A DNA stretch of 64,000 bases from assembly GCA_003194525.1 (NCBI GenBank), contig NBIV01000019.1:124001-188000 (forward strand), read 5' to 3'. Source of the DNA: Gracilariopsis chorda (lineage: Eukaryota; Rhodophyta; Florideophyceae; Gracilariales; Gracilariaceae). Position 1 is the stretch's first letter, and every line of letters begins with the position of its first letter. Made by a program: the position numbers and the translations under genes. Under the pieces are notes generated by a model that was given only the letters and a program-made list of their open reading frames with translations, made no database searches and was not told the origin of the DNA. Shown here one piece after another: positions 1 through 10,691 of this stretch.

Positions 1-748
1 ATTGCTCTACGTACTTGGGCGCCCTACCTTCGTGGTCGCCAATTTATACTACGCACTGACCATGATCCTATTCGATACATAATGCCGCACGCATTTGCGC
101 GGATACAGCAGGCGTTGCGCATTTGAACCGACGCTTTCATGAAAGCGCGCAATTAATGGCCGTAATATTCAACAAACATATTATATCACGACAAGTCTCT
201 CCTATTGCATGGTGCTAACGGGGCGGCACATAAGTGATAGAAAGCAGCATGTTATCTCCCCTTATGCTATCATTGCCTGCCAGGAAGTGCGCATTTTTCT
301 ACAGGCCTCTCCGAGCACTAAATGTATTGACTGTCGTTTAAATTAGCATCTTGATTTCAGCAGAGTCAATGAGGCTATAAAGCTTCAGGTACAAACAACC
401 ATACTTGATACAGACCCTATTCTGCACATCAACAGAATACTATTGCAACCTTTGTTTGGGTTATATACATCTGTCTCTCATGCCCACAGTCACACCCTGT
501 CAGTGCGTTTGTAATCCTATGTCTTGCAGCGAACCGGACTTATTGACTTTGAACAGGCCTCTGGTTCTTCCAGGTTCTATTCAAAACAGGCCAAACGAAA
601 GTGTGAAGTTCAAAGAAGCGTTTAAAAAATCATTGTTTCACTATAGACATGAAGTTTTAAAGCACTCAGAAGAGATGAACGACTACACCTTTTCTATTGG
701 GGGGTGCAATCATTATACAATTCCACCGGTTTACGTGATTAGAAACGG
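1..748. other. no gene recognised
   Basis: I see no protein family, RNA gene or clear repeat in this stretch. A plus-strand open frame spans part of it, but it runs on as the antisense of the second exon of the neighbouring repeat-protein gene and has no recognisable domain. The first 300 bases are mixed-composition DNA without long open frames. Confidence 0.5.
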
Positions 749-3174
749 TTATTGGACGCTAAGATCGGGGCATACGTTGAGTATATCATCGGTTTTGGAG
801 TCGATGTCATCGTTCAACGGTAACTGCTTGAACAGTGTACAAGCATTACTCAAAGTAGGATCATTGCTTCGACGGTTGTCGCATGGCTGACCGCAATTTC
901 GTGAGCATACAAATGAAACCTCCAAAGTTTTTTGATTCAAATCTAATCGGGATGGAATAACAACGGACTTGCATAGTGAGTTCGGCGGACAGCTACATAG
1001 AAGAGAATTGGAGTCAGTTAACAAAAGCAGTTAAAACAGAATTGAAACAAAAGCTGCACATACCATTTGAATTCATTAGGAAGTCCATTTTCTTCGCATA
1101 ACTTGTCGCCACCATTCTCACATGGGTTACAGTCTGCATCATTAGTCGTAATATCGGGCTCACAGTTGGGGACTCCATTATCAGTTATTCCCATGCATAT
1201 GAAGCATTTGGGACAGACACATGATGACGGAGACGGTGAGCTTGACATAGACGGGATTGGAGAATTTGAAATTGACGGGACTGAAGAACTTGACATGGAT
1301 GGGATTGGAGAGCTTGACATCGACGGAACGGGAGAAATCGACATGGACGGGATTGGGGAACTCGACATGGACGGGATTGGAGAGCTTGGCATCGACGGAA
1401 CGGGAGAAATCGACATGGACGGGATTGGTGAACTCGACATGGACGGGATTGGAGAGCTTGACATCGACGGAACGGGAGAAATCGACATGGACGGGATTGG
1501 GGAACTCGACATGGACGGGATTGGGGAACTCGACATGGACGGGATTGGAGAGCTTGGCATCGACGGAACGGGAGAAATCGACATGGACGGGATTGGGGAA
1601 CTCGACATGGACGGGATTGGAGAGCTTGGCATCGACGGAACGGGAGAAATCGACATGGACGGGATTGGGGAACTCGACATGGACGGGATTGGAGAGCTTG
1701 GCATCGACGGAACGGGAGAAATCGACATGGACGGGATTGGGAACTCGACATGGACGGGATTGGAGAGCTTGCATCGACGGAACGGGAGAAATCGACATGG
1801 ACGGGATTGGGGAACTCGACATGGACGAGAAATCGACATGGACGGGATTGGAGAGCTTGGCATCGACGGAACGGGAGAAATCGACATGGACGGGATTGGG
1901 GAACTCGACATGGACGGGATTGGAGAGCTTGGCATCGACGGAACGGGAGAAATCGACATGGACGGGATTGGGGAACTCGACATGGACGGGATTGGAGAGC
2001 TTGACATAGACGGAGTAGAAGAGCCAGACAAGGAAAAGACTGGAGAGCTTGAAGCTGACGGAATAGGAGAATCAGACTTCGCCGGAATGGAGGAAGTCGA
2101 CGGAGATGGGGTCGCGGATATCGACGAAATCGGAGAATTAGATATCGGCGGCGTTGGTGAATTAAACATGGAAGGAAGCAAAGAAGTAAACGGAATGGCG
2201 ATTTGAGGCATCGATGGCTTCGAGGACTTCGAATGTGACGGAATTATGGAGCTTGTTGTCGAAGGGGTTGGGGTGCCAAACATCGAAGGCGCAGGGGAGG
2301 CTGATATTGATGGGATAGGAGAGCTCGACATTGACGGGATAGGAGAGCTCGACATTGACGCAATTGGGGAGCTGGACATTTTAGGATTTGGTGAGTTTGA
2401 CATGAGAAGGATGGGGATAGTAGGGATCGACGGTATCAGGAAGCTCGGTTTAGATGTGATTGAAGAACTTTTCATAGATGGGACTGGAGAACTTGACGGC
2501 GTTGTCCTCGCGGGCGGGACTGGAAGAGGATTCGAACAGTCACATTTTCGGTCACATGCGCACTGTCGTGGACAAGACGGTTTAACGGTGATAACACTGC
2601 AGGTCCCTTTTCTTCTCGTTCTGCTCTGCTCCAAACTCCTTCTTCTGTGCAGAGACACACCGCGTGAACATGACGGAGCTCCACCGTAGGTGTCGATTTT
2701 CTTCCGTCCACACTTCAAGCTCGCATGAGCGTACACAAAGAAGTCCATGCAACAGGGAACGTCTGGAAAAAGCTTGAGAGGACAAACGAGGGTGAGCCTT
2801 CGTTTACCCCGGAATAGCTTTCTTCGACAACCAAAGTAGCGTGGAATGGGGTTGTACGTCATTTGCTTTACGACGTCAACATGTGCTTCTGTCATTTGGC
2901 ACCAGTTCAGAGAGTATGTAAGTCGAACCTTGTTTCCCGAAATGTCAAGGAAAACTGTTCCCACGCGGAGTCTTCCCGGTGCGAAAAGCCCATATGCATT
3001 TTGGAAAGGGTAGTACTGACATCCCCGAGACTTGAAACTGTGTGGAATGATATAGTGCTTTTTATATCTCGATGGAGGGGGAGCCCGCCCGATAGAGTAG
3101 CTTGTGTTGCTTGCTGCTACTTTGACGGTGAGTAGAGTGACAACTAAGAAGGGAAAGATGTAGAAAAGCTTCAT
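749..3174 (-). CDS. secreted Cys-rich Ser/Pro-repeat protein (two exons)
   Basis: The minus-strand gene has exon 1 at 3174-1064 and exon 2 at 992-749, 784 codons before the stop. Residues 1-21 are a hydrophobic signal peptide, so the product is probably secreted, perhaps to the wall or matrix (inference). Residues about 50-170 hold an eight-Cys module with landmarks YPFxxxYGLF, FGCRRK, VCPL, CCxDFFVYAHAS and PSC. A short cluster (CPRQCACDRKCDC) follows, then a long tract of 8-residue units such as SMSSSPIP, SMSISPVP and SMPSSPIP, then a Cys module around CVCPKCFICMGI, and finally the exon-2 module with FVCSRNC and LPLNDD. The start is the ATG before the signal peptide. The intron is supported because its removal keeps frame, and the paralogue at 58814-60919 has an intron at the same codon and phase. 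A short block inside the repeats is read out of register. I do not recognise the family. Confidence 0.85.
993..1063 (-). other. 71-bp phase-2 spliceosomal intron
   Basis: On the minus strand the donor is TG/GTATGT after the codon for Lys in NEFK, and the acceptor is CTATGTAG/CT. A plausible branch site (TTAACTGAC) lies upstream of a pyrimidine-rich tract. Splicing joins TG and C into a Cys codon and runs directly into CCPPNSLCK, which aligns with CCPPTSNCK in the paralogue. This is predicted from sequence and homology only. Confidence 0.85.
1228..2010 (-). repeat. 24-bp/72-bp coding minisatellite
   Basis: Near-identical 24-bp units encode 8-residue Ser/Pro motifs and are grouped into a 72-bp higher-order unit of three motifs. 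Further diverged copies extend to about 2,470. Near 1737-1830 the register slips: a GGGG becomes GGG, one G is lost after GAGCTT, and a longer piece is lost near 1826. The net effect restores the frame after about 30 altered residues rich in Arg, Phe and Cys. Confidence 0.85.
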
Positions 3175-3972
3175 AATGTAGCTGACTCCGGCAAACTGAA
3201 CAGGCAGATCCCTCCGATCTGAATGAGGAGCACGAGCACTTAAGGAGGGTGTGGTGTGGTTTGGAAAATCTGAGCACTTGCGAAGCGATTCGATATGGGG
3301 GTTGGCGTACGCTTTTCAGATGATGATGCTCACAGCATCCAAGTCAAAGGGCAACACAATAGTTGCTGTTGTACCGCTCAAGGTCCCCCTATAGCATTGT
3401 GTACGATACTGATTGCCCTCTGTCGGCCGAATAAGATGATCACGTTCCCTTTGCGCATTGTGAACAATTCGTCCGACATATCTGGTGTCCCTTACCTATC
3501 ACAAGAGCGACGAGGAGTCAATGGAAGTGTCATAATATTTCGGTACTTGGAAATGGGCACAGTAACCAGGACGCCCGGCAAAGGTTCTGATATACTCAGC
3601 ATAGGCCCCTGTTCCATTAACTTTACGACGGTACTCTCGGATGTTTCGGGTTGCGCGCGGATGACCATACATATGTCAGTCCAACTGCACGGGCAACCCC
3701 AAAGGTGCGTTACAGTACACCTGTGGGCTAAGAGAATTGTTTGCTTTTTTGATAGAACGTAACTTTGCAGTATTCTGTCTTGGGACCAGGAGTGTACATT
3801 GAGGATATAAGAACACGAATACACACGGATATTGCAAGCAATACTGACCAACGTAATCAAGGCACCGTGGGCTTTTCCTAAGAGATTCTTCAAATGTGGT
3901 CACCACAGATGGCTTCAAATCATTGGGACTGAGATTCGTGATATTGGAATAGAAGGTCTCAAAGGGGGAGGC
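3175..3972. other. upstream region of repeat-protein gene, no gene recognised
   Basis: This stretch holds the promoter side of the minus-strand repeat-protein gene. I see no clear TATAAA at the expected distance. The open frames on both strands show no recognisable domain. Confidence 0.4.
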
Positions 3973-4333
3973 AGATCAGTTGCAAATTGCAAATTGTAAT
4001 GGTTATCCTCGATACAACTTGTACAACTATAACCGTTACAAGTTGTATGTAACAGAGACGTACCTGTAGGGCCACGGAGCTCAGTCGAAGACAGACTACA
4101 AGCTCTGTCTCCGACGTGAGTGTCTCGTAGTGTAGTGTCAGGGTCTTCTAGATGTATCGATAGTACCACTAGAGTCTATTAAAGGAGATGAAGTCTGGTG
4201 TTCTCTCCTCAGAAGCAGCCAGACCTACCATCGTACCGCCTCTGCGGTTTCAGTGTTACATCGCAATTTTCAACTGATCGAAGGTATGCAATTGTGTCGA
4301 AGATAACCGCTACAAGTTGCAATTTCCAGTAAT
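3973..4333. mobile_element. candidate MITE with ~40-bp terminal inverted repeats
   Basis: The left end (3973-4016) and the reverse complement of the right end (about 4290-4333) align over about 40 bp with scattered mismatches, sharing TTGCAATTT, ACAA, GGTTATC and TCGA blocks. A 19-bp motif with core ATAACCG-TACAAGTTG is also repeated directly at 4029 and 4303. There is no coding capacity. I could not identify a target-site duplication, so the ends are approximate and the superfamily is unknown. Confidence 0.45.
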
Positions 4334-5252
4334 CAGGGTTTGTAAACAAAGGAAAGGCATCTAAAAAGGTTGTGGTCTAACCCTTAACCGTTCAACACGT
4401 TCTTAAAGCAAGGCATTAGTGTCGCAATCTTTGCGAAACTCTCAAAACACGCAAGCCTGCCAAACACGCTGTACAGTGAAGTACTAAACTCATATCACTG
4501 CTGACCAGCGGACAGACAGAATCATACAGGACGCCGACGGGCATAAGAGCGTTCCGTTTCCGCTTCCAGTAAATTGAGATACTTCATGTGAGACACTTGG
4601 ACCCCTTCGCAGGGCGAATTCCCGCTTAATTTGATGCAATCTGCAACCGATACAACCACCATCTTTGAGTACGCTTTCTGCATCAGTTTTGCTCACATTC
4701 AAGCCAGTGTCGCGAGCTGTTGAACATTATGTCGCCGTCCACGCTTCAAGGCGACACGAAAGTTGTGAGGTTCAGGCCGTTAGATGAGGAATTTATTCCG
4801 GTACATTTCTAAAGGTTTCCGCTGACCGCGCTGTGATGCGCTATGCCCACAACGAAACGAAATGTATGGTGACCCCCCAGATAGGGGATAAAATCCGTAC
4901 AAATTTGTTTCAAGATCGTGAATACGGCGCATTAGACCATGTCACAAATCGCATTCAACTCAAAGCGTCTCTCTCTGACAGTGGCGAATAATGTGTGCAA
5001 TGACTGCAGATATGTAGTTCGTAATCTCGAAGCCTCAGAGCTTAAATAGAGTGTATGATACGTATGAGAAATGAATAGTATACCGTTTTGTTTATTGTGC
5101 AAAGTTTTGCATGCTGCTCCAAGGACATGTGTTACTACAACGTGACTAGTCTGATTGATTTGCGTTGAATATTGGTGACTGGCGACTAGGAAGAAGTGTT
5201 AAAGGGCTAGAGTCACAAAATGCGGCTCTGATTCTAGCACAATATGACTTCA
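4334..5252. other. no gene recognised
   Basis: I found no supportable coding region, RNA gene or repeat here. The open frames are short and have no recognisable motifs. Confidence 0.4.
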
Positions 5253-5260
5253 CTTAAATA

Positions 5261-5712
5261 CAGGGGCGTATTTCTCACTACCTTTCTTCTGGACTGAAAG
5301 TCATCTAGTCAGCCAATACTATGGCTAAACAGTCAGATTTAGTCATAATTGCAGTCATTAGAACAACATCAGACAAATTAACAACTACTACCCTTGCTTT
5401 TACTATATTTGGTGTTTGTACAACTACCTTGTCCCTATTTGAGAACTAAAGAAAAACATGGGCTGTTGCAGAGCATAGCGACCAAAGTTGCACTTTCTTT
5501 TAAATATTCAAAAGTTTACATTTCAAATTCAAGTCTCAGGGCGCATGGTCATTTATTGAAACAGCGCCTTTCCAAATTTATCAAAAATTAAGCATTTGGT
5601 CTTCAATATTCTCCACTGACTACTTTTGATGACTACGTTTCTAAAACTGAAGTCAGTCAGTCAAAAGTCACCATACTCTGGCTGTAGTCAGTCAGTTAAG
5701 AATACGGCCTTG
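5261..5712. mobile_element. hAT-type MITE, 452 bp
   Basis: The ends are inverted repeats: the left begins CAGGGGCGTATTTCTCACT and the reverse complement of the right begins CAAGGCCGTATTCTTAACT. The element is flanked by a perfect 8-bp direct repeat, CTTAAATA, at 5253-5260 and 5713-5720. An 8-bp duplication with ends beginning CA-GG is typical of the hAT superfamily. The interior is AT-rich, contains repeated AGTCAGTCAG-like motifs near both ends, and encodes no transposase, so it is non-autonomous. Confidence 0.85.
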
Positions 5713-5720
5713 CTTAAATA

Positions 5721-6930
5721 TGCACTTCGCCACAACAAATGATCAAACGGTACGAATGAGGATGCATGTACTTGAGTAAAGCACACGTACTTATCTCCAA
5801 TTGAAACACGCGTCCGTCTGTAGATTCTAGTGCTTTGTTTTGGTCCGCAGCATTAGGGGCCATAAGCTGCTTACCACAATATCAATATTCTCTTTCAAGC
5901 GGAGCGAGTTCATAACGCTTCACAGTGTGGGCCCTTGCGCTTTGGGTGGATTTGATAATGCACTTGGAGCGCGTCATGTCCCACAGTCGCCCGTAGTCAG
6001 TGTTGAGCAGTGTCAGGCGAGTCACAGCATTATCAGCACGACAGTGACTTGTTGAAACCGTGAACTTGACAAGTGCACCATGTCATGCACTGTTCTAATC
6101 GCATGAACGCAGTGAAGAGACGCTACTGACCTTTCATGTAAGTTCTAGTTGGGCCATACAACCGAGCTCTCTCTCTCCCAGTAAACGTAATGAGGGGCCA
6201 TCACCTATTTTGTAAGAGAAGTTCGGCGGAAGGTCGTGTTCGACCAGCGTCCTCTCTGGAGATCTGCTGGACAGCTAAACTTTTGCTTGTCAAGTTGTAC
6301 AGTAGCACTGTTCGTCAGGGCAGAAATCGGCTGAGAACGGAGACACATGTACGTGGGCAGGAACGAAGCCACCTCTACTAGGCTAGGAACGAAGATACGT
6401 GTCTCAATCTATGTTCTATTACATTCTTCATCGTAACATTGTCACAACTTGCCTCTTAGTTGACTCATAGTCCTACTGGGCCTGTGACGCGTTAAGAAAG
6501 AAAAGCGACGGCGCCAGCGGAGTTCCAGGAGCGAAATGTAATGGGAATCGTGTTGTGCCATGAGGCTCGTAAGTCTCACATATATATCTCGCGTTAGATA
6601 TATCACGTGATATGGATTATTGTGGAATCAGCAGTAATTAGTCTCGTTAATGGCTGACTTCAGCAGTATCGTAGATTGTGAATCCTGTGGTTCCCTGCAA
6701 AGCAACCACCGGCGTACCATAGGCGTCTCTGATTTTCGCAGGGTCTTGCACAGATGCCGTAACTGTTCGGCACAAATCTGTCGGTTTAACTGTAATTCAT
6801 CGTTTCATATCAACACCGTAATCGACCTTTTGCAGAAAAAGAACGTTCGGAGCCCAGTCTCTGAACGTTCAAAAGCCCACCATTCCAAGAATTTGTTATC
6901 AGTCTCCTCTAAACTTCGTTAACAAGACCC
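5721..6930. other. intergenic, with a weak minus-strand exon-like segment
   Basis: Most of this stretch shows nothing. On the minus strand about 46 codons ending at a TAA near 6650 stay open and read like protein (KPTDLCRTVT, then IRDAYGTPVVALQGTTGF), preceded by an acceptor-like ATTACAG. It might be the last exon of a gene whose upstream part was separated by the copia insertion at 6936, but I cannot name it and the frame is short. A 14-bp palindrome centred on CACGTG lies at 6600-6613. Confidence 0.25.
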
Positions 6931-6935
6931 TTCAT

Positions 6936-7091
6936 TGTAGCTGTGTCTAGCTTTGTGTCTTTCCCACTGTCTCCCTCCTCCCATCATGCTGGTGAAGGCA
7001 GATCAGCGAGGTCATTTATTTGGTGCCTCCAGTCGGGACGAGTGGACTGTAAACCACGTCCCAACTGGTGGCCAGCGTGTCTCCATTCACA
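6936..7091 (-). repeat. 3-prime LTR of copia element 1
   Basis: This is a 156-bp direct repeat of 12178-12333, starting TGTAGCTG and ending TTCACA on the plus strand. It abuts the TTCAT target duplication on its outer side. Confidence 0.92.
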
Positions 7092-7358
7092 CCGTCCCTC
7101 GCAAGCAAGTCATTCGGCGCAGATTGCGACTAATCTACTCTATGATTATGAAGCATAGTAACCACCATTATAAACCTTTACCACAGCAATACCTTATAGG
7201 AAAAAATCCGCAGTCTAGGAAAAGGTATGATACTCTTGCTACATCCAATACTAATCACCATGAAATATAAGAATCTACTTTCAAAACAAAACTTGGAAGT
7301 ATAGAAGCAAGGTTAGTTAGAAATCAACATATTCAGATAATACTTACAAGTAGCAATA

Positions 7359-10300
7359 CTACTTTGTCAAGCCACAAATTAATGTCAGTCTTCTGAGCTT
7401 GTCAAAGACAACAGGCTTAGTAAATATGTCGGCAGCTTGCACATCAGTCCTTATTGACTTCACGTCAATTATCTTGGTCTCCAGCAGCTCTTTTATGTAG
7501 TGATGTTTTAGAGCAATATGCTTGTTCCTTTCCGAGACCTTCGGACTCTTCACGATCGACAAAGCAGTCGAACTGTCCGTTGCTATGGATATAGGGTACA
7601 TTTGAGGTTCATCCTCCAGGACTGATTCGTTGCGTAGTTCCCAGAATATTCTACGCAACCACATTAGTGTTTTTCCACAATATGACAGTGCAATGTACTC
7701 CGCCTCTCCAGACGACAGAGCAACAAGAGTTTGCTTCTTGGTCGTCCACATTACAGGTGCTTCATTCACCTTTATTAATAATCCTGTCGTAGACTTTCTC
7801 GTCTCACGACAACCGGCCCAATCTGAGTCACAGTATGCCTCCATTGGTGCTGTGTTATTAGCGGGAAAGAACAAGCAAAGACCCTTTGTACCCTTCAAGT
7901 ATCTCAGTACTCTTTTTGCATGCCCAACATGCCTCATGCATGGATCATGGACCTGCCTTGCCAGCATTGAAGCGGCAAACATGATGTCTGGCCTCGATGA
8001 GACGGCTAAGTACATCAAACGTCCTACCAGTTTCCGGTAGCGGTCATGTACGCCTGATGGAATACGCCGTTCGTCCTCTCGACGAGCTGTGATGTCGCAT
8101 TGTGACGGCAATGGAGTTCGAACAACGTTGGAGTTAACCAGACCATTTTCCAGCAGTATCTTGTCAATATACCTGCTCTGTTGTACCTTTATTCCGTTCT
8201 TGTCCCTCGTTATGTCAAATCCAACGAAACGTTTCGCCTCTCCAAGGACCTTAACCTTAAAGAGGTTCTGCATCTCTGTCTTAAAGTCTTCCAGAAGAGA
8301 CCGGGAGTTACAAGATGTCAGTAAGTCATCAACGACCACTACGATGGCCAAGGTTCCGCTGTTGGACTTGTATATATATAGTCGGCTATCGGTGCTCGAC
8401 TGCTTGAATCCCAAGCGCAATAGCTCATTGTGCATGAGAGATCCCCATATTTGACCGGCTTGTTTTGCGCCGTATATTGACTTTAGAAGCAAGCATACCT
8501 TTCCAGGAATAAATGAGGAACCAGATGCGTTTTGGGGTTGTTCCATGATTAGAGGCTCGTCTAGATCACCGTACAGGTATGCATTGCTAATATCCATAGT
8601 CTCTAGTATCAGGCCCTGAGATGCGGCCTTTGCCAACAAAAGACGAATGGTTTCAAGACGGGCAACCGGGGCGTACAAGTTGTCTGGGTCGTAATCCAAG
8701 TACGGGCGTTGCAGGTCGCCCCGTGCTACGCAACGCGCTTTTGGAAGGATACGCGGAGGGTCGGAGCTTAATAATTTTGCTAAGAACCTCCATAAGAATG
8801 GCAATGGTTTCATGCCAGGTTCTCTATCGATCAGCTTCCAAGTTCCTCTTTCCACCAACGCATCGTACTCTCTGTCGATTGCTTCTGCCCATCCTGGCAT
8901 CACTCTGGCTTCTTCAAAGCTCTTGGGGACTCTGCCATCATCCCCGAGGTCTTTGGAGCGTGAGTGTGCGATAAGGCAATGAGCAAAAGAAGCGTCTAGA
9001 TGGTCTTCATCTTCTTCACCCATAATTTTCTCGGCTTCGTATCGTCTGAGAGACGAGAAGTCCATAAGGTCTTTGATTGAAGGGAGGGACTCCTTGGTAA
9101 CCTTGAAATCTGCCTCGCGGCACTTTATTACCTTTCCCATGGATGGGATGTATATCCTATACAGTGTCCGCGGGCTTTGCATCCCCACGAAGTGTCCAGG
9201 AATAGCGCGTGGTAGGAACTTCTTATTTGTGACGGTTTCAGGCCTGTATATGAACGCGTGGCCTTCTTGCCCGAACTTCCGTAAGTTTGTGAAGTCCGGT
9301 TTTCGTCCGAACCATAAGGTGTAAGGAACCTTCATTCCTGCTCGATGATTTGGTAGGCGATTTCTCAAGTAGTTTGCGTGTGAAATGGCTTCTTCCCATA
9401 GCTCATGCGGTAGCTTGGAGGCGAACAGGAATGTTCTAGCCATCTTCCACAAGTCTTGGATGACTTTCTCTGCTACACCGTTCGATTGGTGTGCGTACGG
9501 TGGGGTGAACTCTAGTACTATACCATTTTCCATCGCGTATGAGACGAAATCGTCTGACCTATTCTCACCCGCTCCGTCAAGGCGAACGCGGTACATTAGG
9601 TTGGGAGGTAGTTCGGTTTCCGCGCGAGCCTTGTACCAGCGGACAGATTCAAAGAATTGTTTCTTCTTACTTAGAAAGTATATTGAGCTTGCCCTTGTGT
9701 TGTCGTCAATGAGGACTTGCATATACTTCGATCCTTGTAAAGAGGTTGGGGTTATGGGTCCAGTGAGGTCAGTGTGCGTTAACTCCAAAGGTCTCTGCAC
9801 TACCGAGTTTGATCGTTGAAGTGGAGCACGCTTCGTGCCGGCGTCAATGCACGGAGTGCATATGACGTTGTCGACTTCATATGGGGAGAGTTTAGGTACC
9901 CCTTGACATAAATCAATGCATGTCAAGAGTTTCTCTCTTCCAGGGTGTCCGAGTTTCTCGTGCCAATCTTTGGCTCTGTTGTCAGGTGCATGTGTTGCAG
10001 CTTGTACCTGTGGTGGTGATACGGGGCTCGGTAGGGGATAGAGTCCGTCCTTCGGGGTGGAGTGTTGTATGACTTGGCCCGTTGTGCGGTCTTTAATTAC
10101 GAATCCGTTTGAGTATTGCACCTCGACGTAATTCACCAGGACAGATAAGGATACCAAGTTAGAGTCGAAGGTTGGGGTATGTTTGGCGGGTAACATGAGT
10201 CCGGTTCCTAAGGGTAGCTTTATTTTTCCACAGCCTACGATCTCTGACTGGTGGTCGCAAGTGTTTACGGTTTGCGGAGGTGATTGGTGATATTCCCAGA

Positions 10301-10691
10301 ACAACGATTTGTCCTTGATGAAAACATGACTAGCCCCAGAGTCCAGCCATGTTGGGGTTATGTTGTCCTGGTGGAGACTGGCATTAGCTAATGCTATGAA
10401 TCCGCGGTAGTGGTTCCTTTCCCTGTCTCCGTGGTGGCGGTTAGCGTTTGGTCGCCCTTGGTTTTGGCCGTTGGTGAAGTTGTTAGAGTCCCAAGCTCGA
10501 TTGTTATTGCGTCCTTCGCCTTTGTTATGTTTATTATTATTGGAGTTTTTATTGTTGGGCTGTTGTTGGTTTTTATTTTTCTTGCGCCAACATTCGGCCC
10601 TGATGTGGCCTATGCGGCCCGTCCAAGTTCTGCACAATCCAGAACGAGGGTGCGTGCAACCTACGGAATGTCCAGGAGAGGTTACTAACAA
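7359..10691 (-). CDS. pol: copia-type pol polyprotein
   Basis: This frame of about 1,110 codons encodes the enzymes of a copia retrotransposon. Near the N-terminus lies the end of a nucleocapsid-like zinc knuckle (GHIRAEC) followed by an Asn/Lys-rich linker. The aspartic protease motif is TWLDSGASHVF (about residue 112). The pre-integrase HxxxGH-like motif DWHEKLGHPG is near residue 243. The integrase core includes HTDLTGP, a D near VLIDDNTRA, and HQSNGVAEK. The RT has the MDISNAYLYGDL and VVVVDDLL motifs, and RNase H has YCDSDWAGCRETRKSTTG. The order protease-integrase-RT-RNase H identifies Ty1/copia rather than gypsy. The true start is uncertain, because the frame opens without an obvious ATG and probably continues a gag that is not visible. 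Confidence 0.92.
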   Translation of the reverse strand: MLVTSPGHSVGCTHPRSGLCRTWTGRIGHIRAECWRKKNKNQQQPNNKNSNNNKHNKGEGRNNNRAWDSNNFTNGQNQGRPNANRHHGDRERNHYRGFIALANASLHQDNITPTWLDSGASHVFIKDKSLFWEYHQSPPQTVNTCDHQSEIVGCGKIKLPLGTGLMLPAKHTPTFDSNLVSLSVLVNYVEVQYSNGFVIKDRTTGQVIQHSTPKDGLYPLPSPVSPPQVQAATHAPDNRAKDWHEKLGHPGREKLLTCIDLCQGVPKLSPYEVDNVICTPCIDAGTKRAPLQRSNSVVQRPLELTHTDLTGPITPTSLQGSKYMQVLIDDNTRASSIYFLSKKKQFFESVRWYKARAETELPPNLMYRVRLDGAGENRSDDFVSYAMENGIVLEFTPPYAHQSNGVAEKVIQDLWKMARTFLFASKLPHELWEEAISHANYLRNRLPNHRAGMKVPYTLWFGRKPDFTNLRKFGQEGHAFIYRPETVTNKKFLPRAIPGHFVGMQSPRTLYRIYIPSMGKVIKCREADFKVTKESLPSIKDLMDFSSLRRYEAEKIMGEEDEDHLDASFAHCLIAHSRSKDLGDDGRVPKSFEEARVMPGWAEAIDREYDALVERGTWKLIDREPGMKPLPFLWRFLAKLLSSDPPRILPKARCVARGDLQRPYLDYDPDNLYAPVARLETIRLLLAKAASQGLILETMDISNAYLYGDLDEPLIMEQPQNASGSSFIPGKVCLLLKSIYGAKQAGQIWGSLMHNELLRLGFKQSSTDSRLYIYKSNSGTLAIVVVVDDLLTSCNSRSLLEDFKTEMQNLFKVKVLGEAKRFVGFDITRDKNGIKVQQSRYIDKILLENGLVNSNVVRTPLPSQCDITARREDERRIPSGVHDRYRKLVGRLMYLAVSSRPDIMFAASMLARQVHDPCMRHVGHAKRVLRYLKGTKGLCLFFPANNTAPMEAYCDSDWAGCRETRKSTTGLLIKVNEAPVMWTTKKQTLVALSSGEAEYIALSYCGKTLMWLRRIFWELRNESVLEDEPQMYPISIATDSSTALSIVKSPKVSERNKHIALKHHYIKELLETKIIDVKSIRTDVQAADIFTKPVVFDKLRRLTLICGLTK

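Noticed and set aside
405-890. 161-codon plus-strand frame at the left edge
   Set aside because: Its second part is antisense to the conserved last exon of the Ser/Pro gene and the first part has no recognisable domain.
1067-2206. Long plus-strand frame of acidic repeats (DMDGIGEL) opposite the first Ser/Pro gene
   Set aside because: It is the antisense of the coding repeat. It lacks signal peptide and domains, and the minus-strand gene has homology and intron support.
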